From the NCBI GenBank assembly GCA_003539375.1, contig DPPH01000059.1, forward strand, positions 3,875 to 30,727: a stretch of DNA of 26,853 nt. The letters are read 5' to 3'. The notes below the pieces were generated by a model that did not search any database, had not been told where the DNA came from, and worked only from the letters and a program-made list of their open reading frames with translations. The translations under genes were made by a program, and so were the position numbers. Below are positions 15,892 to 23,588 of this stretch, piece by piece (the stretch's first letter is position 1; each line of letters opens with the position of its first letter). Origin of the DNA: Clostridiales bacterium. Its GTDB lineage: Bacteria > Bacillota > Clostridia > Tissierellales > Dethiosulfatibacteraceae.

Positions 15892-15920
15892 TTGACAAAA
15901 GAATATCATAGTAGTAATAT
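15892..15920 (+). promoter_or_regulatory. Sigma-A promoter for the permease gene
   Basis: TTGACA (15892-15897), a 17-bp spacer and TAATAT (15915-15920), 55 bp before the ATG at 15976. The leader contains TTTGAGCATAT, which resembles one half-site of ArsR-family operators, but no second half is clear. Confidence 0.7.
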
Positions 15921-15975
15921 ACTTATATACCCATTTGAGCATATAATGATATTTTATCAAAAAGGAGATTGACAC

Positions 15976-16980
15976 ATGTTTGTATTTCAGTGGTTAAACA
16001 GCCAGCTATTAAAAATGGAATGGCTTTATGAATTAGTTAGAGTATTAGTAGAAGATGGTTTTGGACTTAGCATAGCAAGTAGAGTAGGTGGAAGCATACA
16101 CTTTTTCATATATGACGTAGTTAAAATATTTATCCTCTTATCGGTACTTATTTTTTCTATATCATATATACAAAGCTTCTTTCCACCAGAAAGAACCAGG
16201 AGAATATTGGGAGAAAGAGATGGTATTGTAGCAAATATTTTTGCTGCTCTATTAGGAACAGTAACACCCTTTTGTTCCTGTTCATCAATACCTCTTTTTA
16301 TAGGATTTACAAGTGCCGGGTTACCTATAGGCGTTACATTTTCATTTCTCATATCATCCCCATTAGTGGATTTAGCATCAGTCCTGCTTTTGGCAAGTAT
16401 TTTTAACTGGCGTATCGCTATAGCTTATGTAGTAGTCGGACTTATACTGGCAGTAATAGGTGGAAGTATAATTAGTAAAGCAAAGCTTGAAAAATATGTT
16501 GAATCCTTTGTCTTCAATAACCAGGTAAGTGAAAATGGTGAAGAGGAAATGACTAGAAGTCAAAGAATAAATTTTGCTAAAGACCAGGTTCTCGATATTA
16601 TAGGTAGAGTATGGCTTTATGTACTCATAGGAGTAGGAATCGGTGCAGCTATACACAACTGGATTCCTGAGAGCATCATCACTGCCTTACTAGGTCAGGA
16701 TAAATGGTATTCTGTTTTACTAGCAACACTAGTAGGGGTGCCAATGTATGCAGATATATTCGGGACATTACCTATAGCTGAAGCTTTAGTTACTAAGGGA
16801 GTAGGAATAGGTACTGCTCTTTCATTTATGATGGCGGTAACAGCACTGTCCTTGCCATCAATGATTATGCTTAAAAAAGTAGTAAAAACAAAGTTACTGG
16901 TTATATTTGCAGGGATAGTAACGACAGGCATTTTGATAATAGGATATACCTTCAATGCCTTTGGATATTTGTTTTTATAA
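15976..16980 (+). CDS. ArsP/PF03773-type permease (putative metal or organoarsenical efflux)
   Basis: A 334-residue polytopic membrane protein with about eight to ten hydrophobic segments. The signature TPFCSCSSIPLF (97-108), with C100 and C102, is the conserved core of this permease family. A second copy of the fold includes GVPMYADIFGTLPIAEAL. ArsP members export trivalent organoarsenicals, and others (SO_0444 type) handle copper or zinc; the substrate here is undetermined. The central cytosolic loop is acidic (SENGEEEMTRS). An AAGGAG site precedes the ATG by 8-9 bp. It is monocistronic with its own promoter and terminator; no ArsR gene is adjacent. Confidence 0.88.
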   Translation: MFVFQWLNSQLLKMEWLYELVRVLVEDGFGLSIASRVGGSIHFFIYDVVKIFILLSVLIFSISYIQSFFPPERTRRILGERDGIVANIFAALLGTVTPFCSCSSIPLFIGFTSAGLPIGVTFSFLISSPLVDLASVLLLASIFNWRIAIAYVVVGLILAVIGGSIISKAKLEKYVESFVFNNQVSENGEEEMTRSQRINFAKDQVLDIIGRVWLYVLIGVGIGAAIHNWIPESIITALLGQDKWYSVLLATLVGVPMYADIFGTLPIAEALVTKGVGIGTALSFMMAVTALSLPSMIMLKKVVKTKLLVIFAGIVTTGILIIGYTFNAFGYLFL

Positions 16981-16997
16981 ATGTAAATAAGAATAAG

Positions 16998-17041
16998 AAA
17001 AGATTAGGATTTGAGATTAAATATTTCAATCCTAATCTTTT
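16998..17041. terminator. Bidirectional Rho-independent terminator
   Basis: A 14-bp perfect stem AAAAGATTAGGATT/AATCCTAATCTTTT with a 16-nt loop and T-rich flanks, between the convergent permease and PadR-partner genes. Confidence 0.88.
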
Positions 17042-17045
17042 TTAT

Positions 17046-17732
17046 TTATTTGGTTTTATCTATTAAATCTTTTACTATATCATCAGAACTTTCAGCAAGA
17101 TTTTCAATATGCTTATTGTAGGCAAAATAAGTAATAGCATAGATAAAAAGGTGGATTATTACTAAACATACTATTTTAACTTCAGGACCGCCTCTTGCTA
17201 TTTTATTACCTATAAAATAATAGAAGAATATAAAAAAAGTTAAACCTCTAATTACATTTGGTATATATTTTTTGAAATTTTTCTCCTTGTTAAAAGCAGA
17301 GACGAAAATGAATTCTAAAATTGATTGTATACCTAAAAATAGATATACTAAAATAGGGAAATATATACTCATGCTCATATCAAAATTTTTCGAAAGCAAT
17401 AACATTCCTCCAAAAATAATAATAAATGTAATAGCTGAAGATTTAATTGTAGTTAAAAATATCTCTAACTTACTAGGTCCCCTACTATTTTCGATAATTT
17501 CCTTAGTAAATTCATCAACGTTATCGCCTAATTCATCTCTTAGGGTAGTACCCCTAAGCTTCATTTCCTGAGCCATACCTATTAAATCTCTCTTTACAAT
17601 CTGCTTATCATAACTATTCATAAGGTATTCATTCATATTGTCGGTAATATTTCTTATGAGGCCAAGATCATCAAGCATAATTTTGCGAGATTCTTTATTA
17701 TTTTCTTTTTTTAGTTCTTTAATTATGTTCAT
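17046..17732 (-). CDS. Membrane protein cotranscribed with PadR (HAAS-like N-terminal domain)
   Basis: A 228-residue protein. Residues 1-90 form a soluble helical domain (IVKRDLIGMAQEMKLRGTTL, LGDNVDEFTKEI) that resembles HAAS-type signalling domains commonly encoded next to PadR regulators. Residues about 97-215 hold four hydrophobic helices. It overlaps padR by 4 bp (ATGA), so translation is coupled. Known PadR/HAAS pairs are thought to sense membrane or envelope stress, but the specific function here is not known. The HAAS assignment is by eye and tentative; DUF1129-like is an alternative. Confidence 0.7.
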   Translation of the reverse strand: MNIIKELKKENNKESRKIMLDDLGLIRNITDNMNEYLMNSYDKQIVKRDLIGMAQEMKLRGTTLRDELGDNVDEFTKEIIENSRGPSKLEIFLTTIKSSAITFIIIFGGMLLLSKNFDMSMSIYFPILVYLFLGIQSILEFIFVSAFNKEKNFKKYIPNVIRGLTFFIFFYYFIGNKIARGGPEVKIVCLVIIHLFIYAITYFAYNKHIENLAESSDDIVKDLIDKTK

Positions 17733-18055
17733 CTTACTTCCTCCATTATCCTATCAACAGAATTCCTAACATCTCTCCAAATTTTTAAGAATTCATCTAA
17801 ATAATCTTCTCCTAAGGATGTAAGGTAATAGTGTTTTCTTTTCGGTCCTAAAGGAGACTCTTTATACTTTGCTGTAATAAGATTTTTTCTCTCCAGGCGT
17901 ACTAAAAGAGGGTATATGGTGCCTTCTTTAGCATCTGTAAATCCATACTCCTTTAATTTAGAGACTATATCATAACCGTATGTTTCGTTTTTGCTTATTA
18001 TTTTTATTATACAACCTTCTAAAGTCCCCCTCATCATTTGGGAAGGATCCACCAT
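17729..18055 (-). CDS. PadR-family transcriptional regulator
   Basis: A 108-residue winged-helix repressor. The PadR core is clear: GTLEGCIIKIISKNETYGYDI, the recognition-helix region EGTIYPLLVRLERKNLI, and the wing with GPKRKHYYLT. The C-terminal helix (FLKIWRDVRNSVDRIM) is the short dimerisation arm of the s-PadR type. I prefer ATG at 18055, with AGGTAGGTG just upstream; the GTG at 18064 falls in that ribosome binding site. The promoter carries two dyads that are likely autoregulatory operators. PadR regulators usually respond to small aromatic or cationic ligands; the ligand here is unknown. Confidence 0.9.
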   Translation of the reverse strand: MVDPSQMMRGTLEGCIIKIISKNETYGYDIVSKLKEYGFTDAKEGTIYPLLVRLERKNLITAKYKESPLGPKRKHYYLTSLGEDYLDEFLKIWRDVRNSVDRIMEEVR

Positions 18056-18073
18056 AAAAAACACCTACCTTGC

Positions 18074-18121
18074 GCTACATAATAGCAACTACATTGTACC
18101 ACATAGTAGATATAGGGTCAA
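18074..18121 (-). promoter_or_regulatory. padR promoter with overlapping dyad operators
   Basis: On the minus strand TTGACC (18121-18116), a 17-bp spacer and TACAAT (18098-18093). A 20-bp imperfect palindrome centred on GTAC (18088-18107) covers the -10. A second dyad GCTA-N5-TAGC (18074-18086) sits at about +1 to +13. Both are well placed for PadR self-repression. Confidence 0.65.
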
Positions 18122-18150
18122 TAAAAAAACCGAGGCTTTATCCTCGGTTT
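18121..18150 (-). terminator. Rho-independent terminator of the selenium operon
   Basis: A perfect 9-bp stem AAACCGAGG/CCTCGGTTT with a 6-nt loop, followed on the minus strand by a run of seven T. It overlaps the selD stop codon and abuts the padR -35. Confidence 0.9.
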
Positions 18151-19189
18151 ACTCAACTATTATACTGTAATTTTCTTTTTCTACAACCTCGCCTATTAAT
18201 GCATAAGGGGTAGGACTGTCTTTTAATTCATCCAGGAGTTTTTGAGCCTTGTCTTTATCAACTGAAATCAAAAGCCCGCCGGAGGTTTGGGGATCGTACA
18301 TACAGTCTGCTAATTCTTGGGGAACCACCTCTGAAATACTTACAGAATCCTTTATATGGTTCATGTTTTTGTAAGCTCCACCAGGAATAATACCCATTTT
18401 TGCTAGAGAAAGAGCTTCTTCTATTATAGGGATTGATTTAGATTTGAGCTTGATAGTCACTTTGCTGCCTGAAGCCATTTCGTAAGCATGACCGAGTAGA
18501 CCGAAGCCGGTTACATCAGTACAGCTGTTCACCCCTACTTTCATCATTGCATCCTTAGCGAATTTATTTAAAGTAGACATAGTTTTGATAGCTTCATTGT
18601 ATGTTTTTTCACTTACCATATCGGATTTAATTCCTGTATTGATAACTCCCAAGCCTATAGGTTTAGTAAGGATAAGCATGTCTCCTACTTTAGCATTGCA
18701 GTTTTTAACAACATCAGATGGGTGCATAAATCCGGTAACGGATAATCCGAACTTTGGTTCCTTGTCGTCTACGGTATGGCCACCTACTACTAGAGCTCCT
18801 GCTTCTTTAACCTTATCATGACCACCTTTTAGGATTTCTTTTATAGTGTCTTGAGGTATATCATCGGAAAAGCAAGTAATGTTTAGAGCCAATCGAGGAT
18901 CGGTTCCCATGGCATAAATATCGCTTAGAGAATTTGCCGCAGCTATTTGTCCGTATACATAAGGGTCGTCTACTACCGGTGTAAAAAAGTCCAATGTTTG
19001 CACTATTGCTATATCATCGGTGATTTTATAAACAGAAGCATCATCGGAAGTTTCTATTCCTACAAGTAGGTTTTCGTCGGTATCTTGGGTTAAGTGACAC
19101 AAAACTTGTGCCAGGACATCAGGTCCTATTTTAGCAGCTCATCCAGAGCTTTTAGTCATTTGAGTTAATCTTATTTCTTCTAGTTTCAT
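18149..19189 (-). CDS. selD: Selenide, water dikinase SelD, a selenoprotein with an in-frame TGA (Sec17)
   Basis: SelD makes selenophosphate from selenide and ATP, the selenium donor for selenocysteine and selenouridine. The uninterrupted frame begins only at about 19102. In-frame sequence continues upstream through TGA (19141-19139) to ATG at 19189, which has GGAGG 4 bp before it. The N-terminus reads KSSG-Sec-AAKIGPDVL, placing Sec exactly where other SelD proteins have the catalytic Cys or Sec, with the partner Lys (K20) three residues later. Total length is 346 residues, normal for SelD. GHTVDD, the DVTGFGLLGHAYEMA region and the DPQTSGGLL motif are all present. It is the last gene of the minus-strand selenium operon, 11 bp after the LysR gene. 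Automatic calls would truncate it or mark it as a pseudogene. Confidence 0.96.
19113..19141 (-). other. Sec TGA codon and bacterial SECIS-like hairpin in selD
   Basis: The TGA is at 19141-19139. Eleven bases later is a perfect stem AGGAC/GTCCT (19127-19123 and 19117-19113) with loop CTGAT. The loop G is 19 bases past the TGA, in the range used by bacterial SECIS elements recognised by SelB. Confidence 0.8.
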
Positions 19190-19200
19190 ATTTCCTCCAT

Positions 19201-20109
19201 CTATATCTCTATACCCTGCCAGTCGGTTAAGAATTCTTTGAAAGCTTCTACCACTGGGGAGAGAGTTCTATTTTTATGGTAAACGAAATAAAAATTTCGT
19301 TTTAATTCCAGATCTTTTATCTTATAAGTTTTGATTAATCCTAAGTCTATTTCGTTTTTTACAGCTATTTTAGAAATTAGACTTATACCTAAATTCAGTT
19401 CAATCATTTTTTTAATCATTTCATTGCTGTCGATTAAAGAAACAATATTTAAATTGTTAGAGTCTATACCTTTACCGGAAAGACTTTCATCAATTAAAAA
19501 TCTAGTGCCGGAACCTTCTTTTCTTAATATTAGCTTTTGGTTAAGTAATACATTGCATTCAATTTCTTCCTTAGTAGGCCAAGGATAGTTTCCCTTGTTA
19601 GCTACGGCCAAAACAAGTTCATCCTGATAAAAATCTATATATTCAAGAACCTCGGAAGGATATTTTGCTCCTACTATACCGAAGTTGTTTTTTCCTTTTA
19701 ATATATCCTCTACTACATCCTTAGAATTTTTGTGACTTACATTAAAACAAACTTTTGGATATTTGGTTGAAAATTCTTTAATTATATAGGGAAGAATATA
19801 TTGTTCCGGTATGGAACTTGCGCTTATTTCTATTTCTCCTTCAATTTTACTGGACTTTCTTATAAGGTCGTACTTGGCCTTGTCTCTAGTGTTGATTAAT
19901 TCTACAGCATACTTGTAAAAAGATTTCCCGGAGTCAGTTAAAGTTATGGTCTTACTTTTCCTATCTAAGAGAGTGGTTTTTAACTCCTTTTCCAAGTTTT
20001 GTATATTGTTGCTCACGGTTGGCTGAGTTAAAAAAAGTTCTTTTGCAGCTTTAGAAAAACTTTTATGCTTTACTACACATAAAAATGTTTCGATTTGATT
20101 AAATTCCAA
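19201..20109 (-). CDS. LysR-family regulator associated with selenium metabolism
   Basis: A 302-residue LysR-type transcriptional regulator. The winged HTH is at residues 1-60 (FLCVVKHKSFSKAAKELFLTQPTVSNNI region), then a linker helix and a two-lobe substrate-binding domain. It starts with TTG at 20109, preceded by AAGGAAGG; that start gives the standard MEFNQIETF N-terminus. It sits between the PLP enzyme gene (13 bp upstream) and selD (11 bp downstream), so it is an in-operon regulator. It probably controls this operon and the divergent yedE operon from the 191-bp region at 21275-21465 (inference). The effector could be a sulfur or selenium metabolite, as for CysB-like proteins. Confidence 0.9.
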   Translation of the reverse strand: MEFNQIETFLCVVKHKSFSKAAKELFLTQPTVSNNIQNLEKELKTTLLDRKSKTITLTDSGKSFYKYAVELINTRDKAKYDLIRKSSKIEGEIEISASSIPEQYILPYIIKEFSTKYPKVCFNVSHKNSKDVVEDILKGKNNFGIVGAKYPSEVLEYIDFYQDELVLAVANKGNYPWPTKEEIECNVLLNQKLILRKEGSGTRFLIDESLSGKGIDSNNLNIVSLIDSNEMIKKMIELNLGISLISKIAVKNEIDLGLIKTYKIKDLELKRNFYFVYHKNRTLSPVVEAFKEFLTDWQGIEI

Positions 20110-20122
20110 AATATTACCTTCC

Positions 20123-21274
20123 TTAATAATTTTTGAGGATCTTATAAATAGAATCTAGAGTATATTCTATTTCCTCTAAAGTATTGAAATGACTAAGGCC
20201 AAATCTCACAGTGCCTCTCGGGAAAGTTCCTAAAGTTTTATGAGCTGATGGGGCACAGTGCATACCACACCTTGTCATAATTCCAAAATCTCTACTTAGT
20301 TGATGGGATATAATACCGTTATCTTTATTTGTAAAATCTAAAGACAGTATTCCTGTTCTTTTCTCAAGGGTTTTCTTTCCAATAATTTCAATGTTTTCTA
20401 TATTATATATACCCTGGATAAATTTATCAAGAAGCTCAAGTTCTTTATCTCTTACATTATTTAAACCTTCTTTTAAGAGATATTTTAAAGAAGCATTTAA
20501 ACCGTAGATTCCCGGGATATTTAAAGTTCCGGATTCAAATTTATCCGGCATATAGTCAGGCTGCACTTCTGTGTCGGATAAACTTCCAGTACCACCTTCG
20601 ATAAAAGTATCCATTTCATCAACTAAGGAGTTACTTATTACAAATCCTCCTATGCCCTGGGGTCCTAATAGGCTTTTATGACCGGTAAATCCAACTGCGT
20701 CAGCATTTAACTTATTAAAGTCAATATCTAAAAAGCCTGCACTTTGTGCACTATCTATAATGAAAAAGATACCTTTATCCTTACATATTTTACCAACCTT
20801 TTCTAAATTTAGTATGGTGCCACATACATTGGAAGCATGAGTCATCACAACAGCTCTAGTATTTGGTTTAAAGGATTTTTCAAAATCCTTAATATCCAGA
20901 TCTCCTAGATTATTACACTTTGCTTTAGTGTATTCAATTTTGTCACCTAAGGCATTTAAAGGTCGCATAACTGCATTGTGCTCCATTGAAGATACAACAA
21001 GGTGATCTCCATTTCTCAGAAGACCTTTAATGAGAATATTAAGACTTTCAGTGATATTTTTTGTAAATATCACATTTTCCGGTTTATTAAAATTAAATAA
21101 CTGGCAAACAAGTTCTCTCGTCTCGTAGAGGGTGTTTTCTGCCTGATATGAAGCACTGTAGGCCCCTCTATTGACATTTGTTCCTACATTTAAAATATAG
21201 TCGGAAATACTTTGAGCTACTCCTGGAGCCTTAGGAAAAGAAGTAGCACCGTTATCTAAATATACATAATTCAT
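20123..21274 (-). CDS. Class V aminotransferase-fold cysteine desulfurase / selenocysteine lyase (EF2568-like)
   Basis: A 383-residue PLP enzyme that removes sulfur or selenium from cysteine or selenocysteine. The PLP lysine is K200 in GFTGHKS, the PLP-contacting Asp is D174 in DSAQSAG, and the reactive cysteine lies in RCGMHC (C336, C340). The N-terminus VYLDNGATSFPK is typical. It matches the TIGR01977 type, which occurs next to selD in Enterococcus faecalis and other selenium users, so a role in selenide supply to SelD is likely. It is the first gene of the minus-strand operon, with AAAAGGAG at the ATG and a good promoter. Confidence 0.92.
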   Translation of the reverse strand: MNYVYLDNGATSFPKAPGVAQSISDYILNVGTNVNRGAYSASYQAENTLYETRELVCQLFNFNKPENVIFTKNITESLNILIKGLLRNGDHLVVSSMEHNAVMRPLNALGDKIEYTKAKCNNLGDLDIKDFEKSFKPNTRAVVMTHASNVCGTILNLEKVGKICKDKGIFFIIDSAQSAGFLDIDFNKLNADAVGFTGHKSLLGPQGIGGFVISNSLVDEMDTFIEGGTGSLSDTEVQPDYMPDKFESGTLNIPGIYGLNASLKYLLKEGLNNVRDKELELLDKFIQGIYNIENIEIIGKKTLEKRTGILSLDFTNKDNGIISHQLSRDFGIMTRCGMHCAPSAHKTLGTFPRGTVRFGLSHFNTLEEIEYTLDSIYKILKNY

Positions 21275-21320
21275 AAAAAACTCCTTTTTAGAATTTAATC
21301 AATAATATGCTAACAAATTA

Positions 21321-21349
21321 ATTATATTATTTTAACTAGTATTTAACAA
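21321..21349 (-). promoter_or_regulatory. Sigma-A promoter for the desulfurase-lysR-selD operon
   Basis: On the minus strand TTGTTA (21349-21344), a 17-bp spacer and a perfect TATAAT (21326-21321), 46 bp before the ATG at 21274. No equally good promoter is seen for the divergent yedE gene. Confidence 0.72.
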
Positions 21350-21465
21350 CGAGTATAGGTATCTCTTATGGTTCTAAGTGGAACTATTAATACTATCTAT
21401 TGTACTTTAAAAGGTCAAATTGTTAAACTAATAACATAAATATTACATCATAGGAGGAAGTATAA

Positions 21466-22521
21466 ATGGAAGGGAAAAAAGGAATCATTATTACGGGAGG
21501 AATTATAGGTATAATATCAGTACTACTTGTATATTTTGGAAATCCTGCAAATATGGGTTTTTGTATTGCCTGTTTTCTAAGAGATATAGCTGGGGGTATA
21601 GGTCTTCATAGAGCAGGAGTGGTACAGTATATAAGGCCGGAGATTATAGGACTGGTATTGGGAGCATTTTTAATATCTTTTAAAAATAAAGAATTTGAAG
21701 CAAAGGGAGGTTCGTCACCCTTTACAAGATTCATGCTAGGGATAGTTGTTATGATTGGGGCTCTAATATTTTTAGGATGTCCTCTAAGAATGGTACTTAG
21801 ACTTGGTGGAGGAGATCTTAACGCTTTATTTGGAATAGCTGGATTTATTGCAGGGATTTTTGTAGGAGTACAGTTTTTAAACAAAGGTTTCAACCTTAAA
21901 AGAAATTACAAGATGCCAAAACTGGAAGGTTATGTATTCCCAGCAGTAAGTGTTGGATGGTTGATTTTACTAGTAGCAGCCCCTACTTTTATATTTTTTA
22001 GTGCGGAGGGTCCTGGATCTATGGCTGCTCCGATATTGATAGCATTAGGAGCAGGGCTTATAGTTGGAGCCTTAGCTCAAAAAACTAGACTTTGTATGGT
22101 TGGTGGAACTAGAGATATGATTCTCTTTAGAGATAAATACCTACTACTTGGTTTTATTTCAATCATAGTATTTAGTTTTGTAGGAAATTTGATATTTGGA
22201 TTTTTTAATCTTGGATTCGAAGGACAGCCTATAGCACATACCGACGGACTTTGGAACTTTTTAGGAATGTCCCTTGTAGGATGGGGTTCAGTGCTTTTAG
22301 GAGGATGCCCTTTAAGACAGCTTATTTTATCCGGGGAAGGAAATACAGACTCTGTAGTTTCAGTTATGGGTCTACTAGTTGGGGCAGGAATTGCTCACAA
22401 CTTTGGACTTGCAGCTAGTCCGGCGGGAGTACCGTTAAACGGAAAAATAGCAGCAATTATATGCTTCATATTTTTAGGAGCTGTGTCGTACTTTAATTCA
22501 AGTGATTTAGTAAAAAATTAA
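21466..22521 (+). CDS. yedE: YedE-family selenium (sulfur) transporter
   Basis: A 351-residue polytopic membrane protein with about nine or ten hydrophobic segments and two repeats of the sulfur-transport (PF04143) unit. Conserved cysteine motifs are GFCIACFLRD near residue 26, FLGCPLRM (about 103-110), KTRLCMVGGTRDM (about 206-218) and LGGCPLRQL in the last third. The paired GCPLR motifs are the mark of YedE proteins found in selenium-metabolism loci. It most likely moves selenium- or sulfur-containing ions across the membrane. It heads an operon with the TusA-like and DUF3343 genes. The ribosome binding site is AGGAGG. Confidence 0.92.
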   Translation: MEGKKGIIITGGIIGIISVLLVYFGNPANMGFCIACFLRDIAGGIGLHRAGVVQYIRPEIIGLVLGAFLISFKNKEFEAKGGSSPFTRFMLGIVVMIGALIFLGCPLRMVLRLGGGDLNALFGIAGFIAGIFVGVQFLNKGFNLKRNYKMPKLEGYVFPAVSVGWLILLVAAPTFIFFSAEGPGSMAAPILIALGAGLIVGALAQKTRLCMVGGTRDMILFRDKYLLLGFISIIVFSFVGNLIFGFFNLGFEGQPIAHTDGLWNFLGMSLVGWGSVLLGGCPLRQLILSGEGNTDSVVSVMGLLVGAGIAHNFGLAASPAGVPLNGKIAAIICFIFLGAVSYFNSSDLVKN

Positions 22522-22543
22522 AAACATATGAGGAGATGATTTC

Positions 22544-22750
22544 ATGAAAAAAATAGATACGAGAGGAATGAGCTGTCCACAGCCGGTTCTTATGACTAAA
22601 AATGCATTAGATAAAAATCCTGAAGGAGTAGATATTATAGTAGACAACAACACAGCTAAAGGAAATGTAGAAAGATTTTTAAAAAACTCAGGGTTTAAAT
22701 CATCAGTTAAAGAAGATGGAGAAGATTTTATTATAGAGGCGAGAAAATAG
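22544..22750 (+). CDS. TusA/SirA-like sulfurtransferase, short YedF
   Basis: A 68-residue TusA-fold protein. The CPxP motif is MSCPQP (C11, P12, P14), the cysteine that carries a persulfide or perselenide. Selenium-linked YedF proteins of clostridia are usually about 200 residues, joining this domain to a C-terminal DsrE-like domain; here only the TusA part is present and the frame stops cleanly. It lies 22 bp after yedE and 1 bp before the DUF3343 gene. GAGGAG precedes the ATG. A carrier role between YedE and the PLP enzyme/SelD is inferred. Confidence 0.92.
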   Translation: MKKIDTRGMSCPQPVLMTKNALDKNPEGVDIIVDNNTAKGNVERFLKNSGFKSSVKEDGEDFIIEARK

Positions 22751-22751
22751 C

Positions 22752-22988
22752 ATGGAATATACGGTGCTTTTCTTTACTCACTCAGGAGCTATAAAATTTG
22801 ACAGAAAATGTAGAAAAAATAAAATCGAATGTGAATTGATGCCGGTACCAAGAAGTCTAAGCTCCAACTGCAGTATTAGTGCAAAAATAAATTATGACGG
22901 TGAAATAGAAAAATTAATTGATGATGAAATTGAAAAGATATTTTTAACTGATAAGGGCGGAAACAAACTTATCTATGAGGAAGAATAA
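22752..22988 (+). CDS. DUF3343 protein, putative selenium/sulfur carrier
   Basis: A 78-residue small acidic protein. The pattern LFFTHSGAIKFDRKCRK, then LMPVPRSLSSNCSIS (about 29-43), is the DUF3343 signature with C40 as the probable reactive cysteine. Members occur next to yedE, yedF and selD and are described as putative Se/S carriers. It starts 1 bp after the TusA-like stop, with its ribosome binding site (AGAGGCGAG) in that gene's last codons, so the two are coupled. It is the last gene of the operon, ended by a hairpin. Confidence 0.88.
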   Translation: MEYTVLFFTHSGAIKFDRKCRKNKIECELMPVPRSLSSNCSISAKINYDGEIEKLIDDEIEKIFLTDKGGNKLIYEEE

Positions 22989-22998
22989 TTTGTTTTTT

Positions 22999-23036
22999 AA
23001 ATCCCTTTTATTTATATGATATAATAAAGGGGATTT
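22999..23036 (+). terminator. Terminator or attenuator after the yedE operon
   Basis: A 14-bp stem AAATCCCTTTTATT/AATAAAGGGGATTT with one G-U pair and a 10-nt loop, followed by ATTATTTT. The tail is not a pure T run, and the HAD gene's ribosome binding site follows at once, so partial read-through is possible. Confidence 0.7.
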
Positions 23037-23055
23037 ATTATTTTGGAGGTGAACT

Positions 23056-23526
23056 ATGATAAATATAGAAATACCGGGATATGGGAATCTTTATATAGAA
23101 AATGTATTAATGGATTACAATGGGACCATAGCATCTGGAGGAAAATTAATTTCTAGTTTAAAAAATATAATAGAAAAACTATCAAACAAGGTCAATTTAT
23201 ACGTAATAACAGCGGATACCTTTGGTACGGTGTCAAGAGAGTTGGAAAACCTACCTATAGAGATAATAAAAATAAAGAAGAATGATGAAAGGTTAAAAAA
23301 GTTGGAAGCTTTAAAAAAATTAGGACCGAAAAAAACCATAGCTTACGGTAATGGGAACAACGACAGTTTAATGTTGAAAGAAGCTTCTGTTGGCATTTGC
23401 ATCCTTGGAGATGAAGGAGCTTCAAAAGAAGTTTTAGAATCTTCAGATTTGATAATAGGGAGTATAGAAAAAGGTTTAAATCTTTTAGTTGAACCAAATA
23501 AGTTGAAAGCAACCTTAAGATATTAA
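23056..23526 (+). CDS. HAD-fold phosphatase, soluble P-type-ATPase-like (COG4087 type)
   Basis: A 156-residue HAD protein without a cap domain. Motif I is DYNGTIA (20-26): nucleophile D20 is kept and the second acidic residue is Asn. Motif II is ITAD with T52, and motif IV is GNGNND (98-103), with Asn replacing the usual first Asp. These Asn forms are the pattern I recall for the soluble P-type-ATPase-like group, so this is probably normal for the subfamily rather than loss of function. The substrate is unknown. It has GGAGGTG 6 bp before the ATG. Read-through from the selenium operon is possible. Confidence 0.82.
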   Translation: MINIEIPGYGNLYIENVLMDYNGTIASGGKLISSLKNIIEKLSNKVNLYVITADTFGTVSRELENLPIEIIKIKKNDERLKKLEALKKLGPKKTIAYGNGNNDSLMLKEASVGICILGDEGASKEVLESSDLIIGSIEKGLNLLVEPNKLKATLRY

Positions 23527-23543
23527 ATAGGAAGAGTGAAAAT

Positions 23544-23583
23544 AAAAAAGAAAACAGTAGACTAAAATACTGTTTTCTTTTTT
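23544..23583. terminator. Bidirectional Rho-independent terminator
   Basis: A 16-bp perfect stem, AAAAAAGAAAACAGTA pairing with TACTGTTTTCTTTTTT, around an 8-nt loop, between the convergent HAD and FprA2 genes. Confidence 0.92.
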
Positions 23584-23588
23584 ATGTA

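Noticed and set aside
15926..15960. ArsR-family operator in the permease leader
   Set aside because: Only one half-site-like stretch (TTTGAGCATAT) is present, and no convincing dyad partner or adjacent ArsR gene is seen.
16026..16955. Minus-strand frames opposite the permease
   Set aside because: Composition mirrors the hydrophobic sense gene, which has the family motif, promoter and terminator.
18149..19102. SelD as an N-terminally truncated protein or pseudogene
   Set aside because: The upstream frame encodes the missing conserved N-terminus, the TGA is at the known Cys/Sec position, and a SECIS-like hairpin follows.
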